Positions 5,642 to 6,000 of a DNA stretch of 6,000 nt are shown one piece after another (position 1 is the first letter of the stretch; the number at the start of each line of letters is the position of its first letter). Source of the stretch: Xanthobacteraceae bacterium (GTDB taxonomy: Bacteria; Pseudomonadota; Alphaproteobacteria; Rhizobiales; Xanthobacteraceae); contig JASHYD010000845.1 in NCBI GenBank assembly GCA_030043175.1, positions 1-6,000 of the forward strand, in the 5' to 3' direction. A program made the translations under genes and the position numbers. The notes under the pieces were generated by a model. The model did not search any database. It was not told the origin of the DNA and worked only from the letters and a program-made list of their open reading frames with translations.

Positions 5642-6000
5642 ATGGCTGCTGCGATCGGCCCCGCCGCTGGTGCTGGACAGACGGACAGCCCTGTGGATCA
5701 GGGCGATCCGGCGCAGGCGGCGCGGTTCGAGTCATCGCTGCAGAGCGCACCGCGGACTCCCACAGCGGCACCGACAGCCGCCCAGACCGCATCGCAACAC
5801 CCCCCCGAGCAATTCCACCGCGGCACCGCAATCGGACAAACACTTGCGCGCTACGGCGACCACGACTTTCGCGCCGACGAGCACTCGAACCAGCACTTTG
5901 GTTCCCAGGATGCGGCGATCGCGCATGCGCGAAGCCTCGGTGTGCTGGCGGCCGTGGTCGAAGAAAACCGCCGCTATGCGGTCTATCGCATTCACGCGGA
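5642..6000 (+). CDS. Unidentified protein with low-complexity N-terminus (C-terminus outside window)
   Basis: I do not recognise this gene. The frame is open from ATG 5642 to the window edge (119 full codons) behind a strong ribosome binding site, with mostly G or C in third codon positions. Residues 1 to about 57 are rich in Ala, Pro, Gln, Thr and Ser and have no hydrophobic segment, so no Sec signal peptide or membrane helix is seen. From about residue 58 the sequence looks folded: FHRGTAIGQTLARYGDHDF, then DAAIAHARSLG (about 88-98) and AAVVEENRRYAVYRIH (about 101-116), a helix followed by a strand-turn-strand pattern. A flexible Ser/Thr/Pro-rich start without a signal peptide is compatible with a type III-secreted protein. 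DPAQAARFESSLQ loosely recalls short motifs in type III secretion rod or ruler proteins. Both are speculation. It points away from the operon, with about 690 bp between the two starts. Confidence 0.65.
   Translation, partial: MAAAIGPAAGAGQTDSPVDQGDPAQAARFESSLQSAPRTPTAAPTAAQTASQHPPEQFHRGTAIGQTLARYGDHDFRADEHSNQHFGSQDAAIAHARSLGVLAAVVEENRRYAVYRIHA

Noticed and set aside
5601..5995. Minus-strand frames of 80-87 codons at the right edge
   Set aside because: They are antisense to the 5642 gene, rich in Arg, Gly and Cys, and lack initiation signals.
5478..6000. Plus-strand frame from ATG 5478 that stays open through the start of the gene at 5642 in another phase
   Set aside because: Its first 55 codons look mildly protein-like, but past 5640 the translation becomes Arg/Pro/Thr/Ser-rich while the 5642 frame looks folded. 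No good ribosome binding site precedes 5478. A short leader peptide or a frameshifted N-terminus cannot be fully excluded.

Overview
GC-rich DNA from what looks like an alphaproteobacterium, most likely order Hyphomicrobiales (Rhizobiales). This rests on the alphaproteobacterial type of AddB, on the gene order tsaE/phosphotransferase - sugar nucleotidyltransferase - addB, on the fusion of TsaE to an aminoglycoside-phosphotransferase-fold kinase, and on the C/G-rich palindromes between genes. The genus cannot be fixed from this window.

Layout: about 80% of the window is one leftward operon. Read in the direction of transcription it has a TsaE-AmgK fusion (4953 to 3427), a MurU-type nucleotidyltransferase (3165 to 2428), and addB (2314 to 1, cut by the window edge). 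AddB is the largest gene here. It stays open from its start to base 1, with about 771 codons visible. The gaps at both operon junctions (261 and 113 bp) are filled with C/G-rich palindromes and a short tandem repeat. The repeat supplies the apparent ribosome binding site of addB.

To the right of the operon, about 690 bp (4954-5641) holds no convincing gene on either strand. It contains an AT-rich pocket in front of the operon, a perfect 10-bp palindrome and a hairpin. A rightward gene then starts at 5642 behind a strong Shine-Dalgarno sequence and runs off the window at 6000. I do not recognise its family.

How the genes fit together: AmgK and MurU would be consecutive steps of the anabolic cell-wall recycling route (MurNAc to MurNAc-1-phosphate to UDP-MurNAc), which bypasses MurA. 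TsaE is the ATPase of the t6A tRNA-modification machinery. AddB is a subunit of the AddAB helicase-nuclease that processes double-strand breaks, and addA would be expected just beyond base 1. The three jobs are unrelated biochemically, so the cluster looks like conserved housekeeping synteny rather than a dedicated system. I see no CRISPR array, tRNA, rRNA, IS element or phage gene. The least explained parts are the unidentified gene at the right edge, the operon-internal palindromes and the start of addB.
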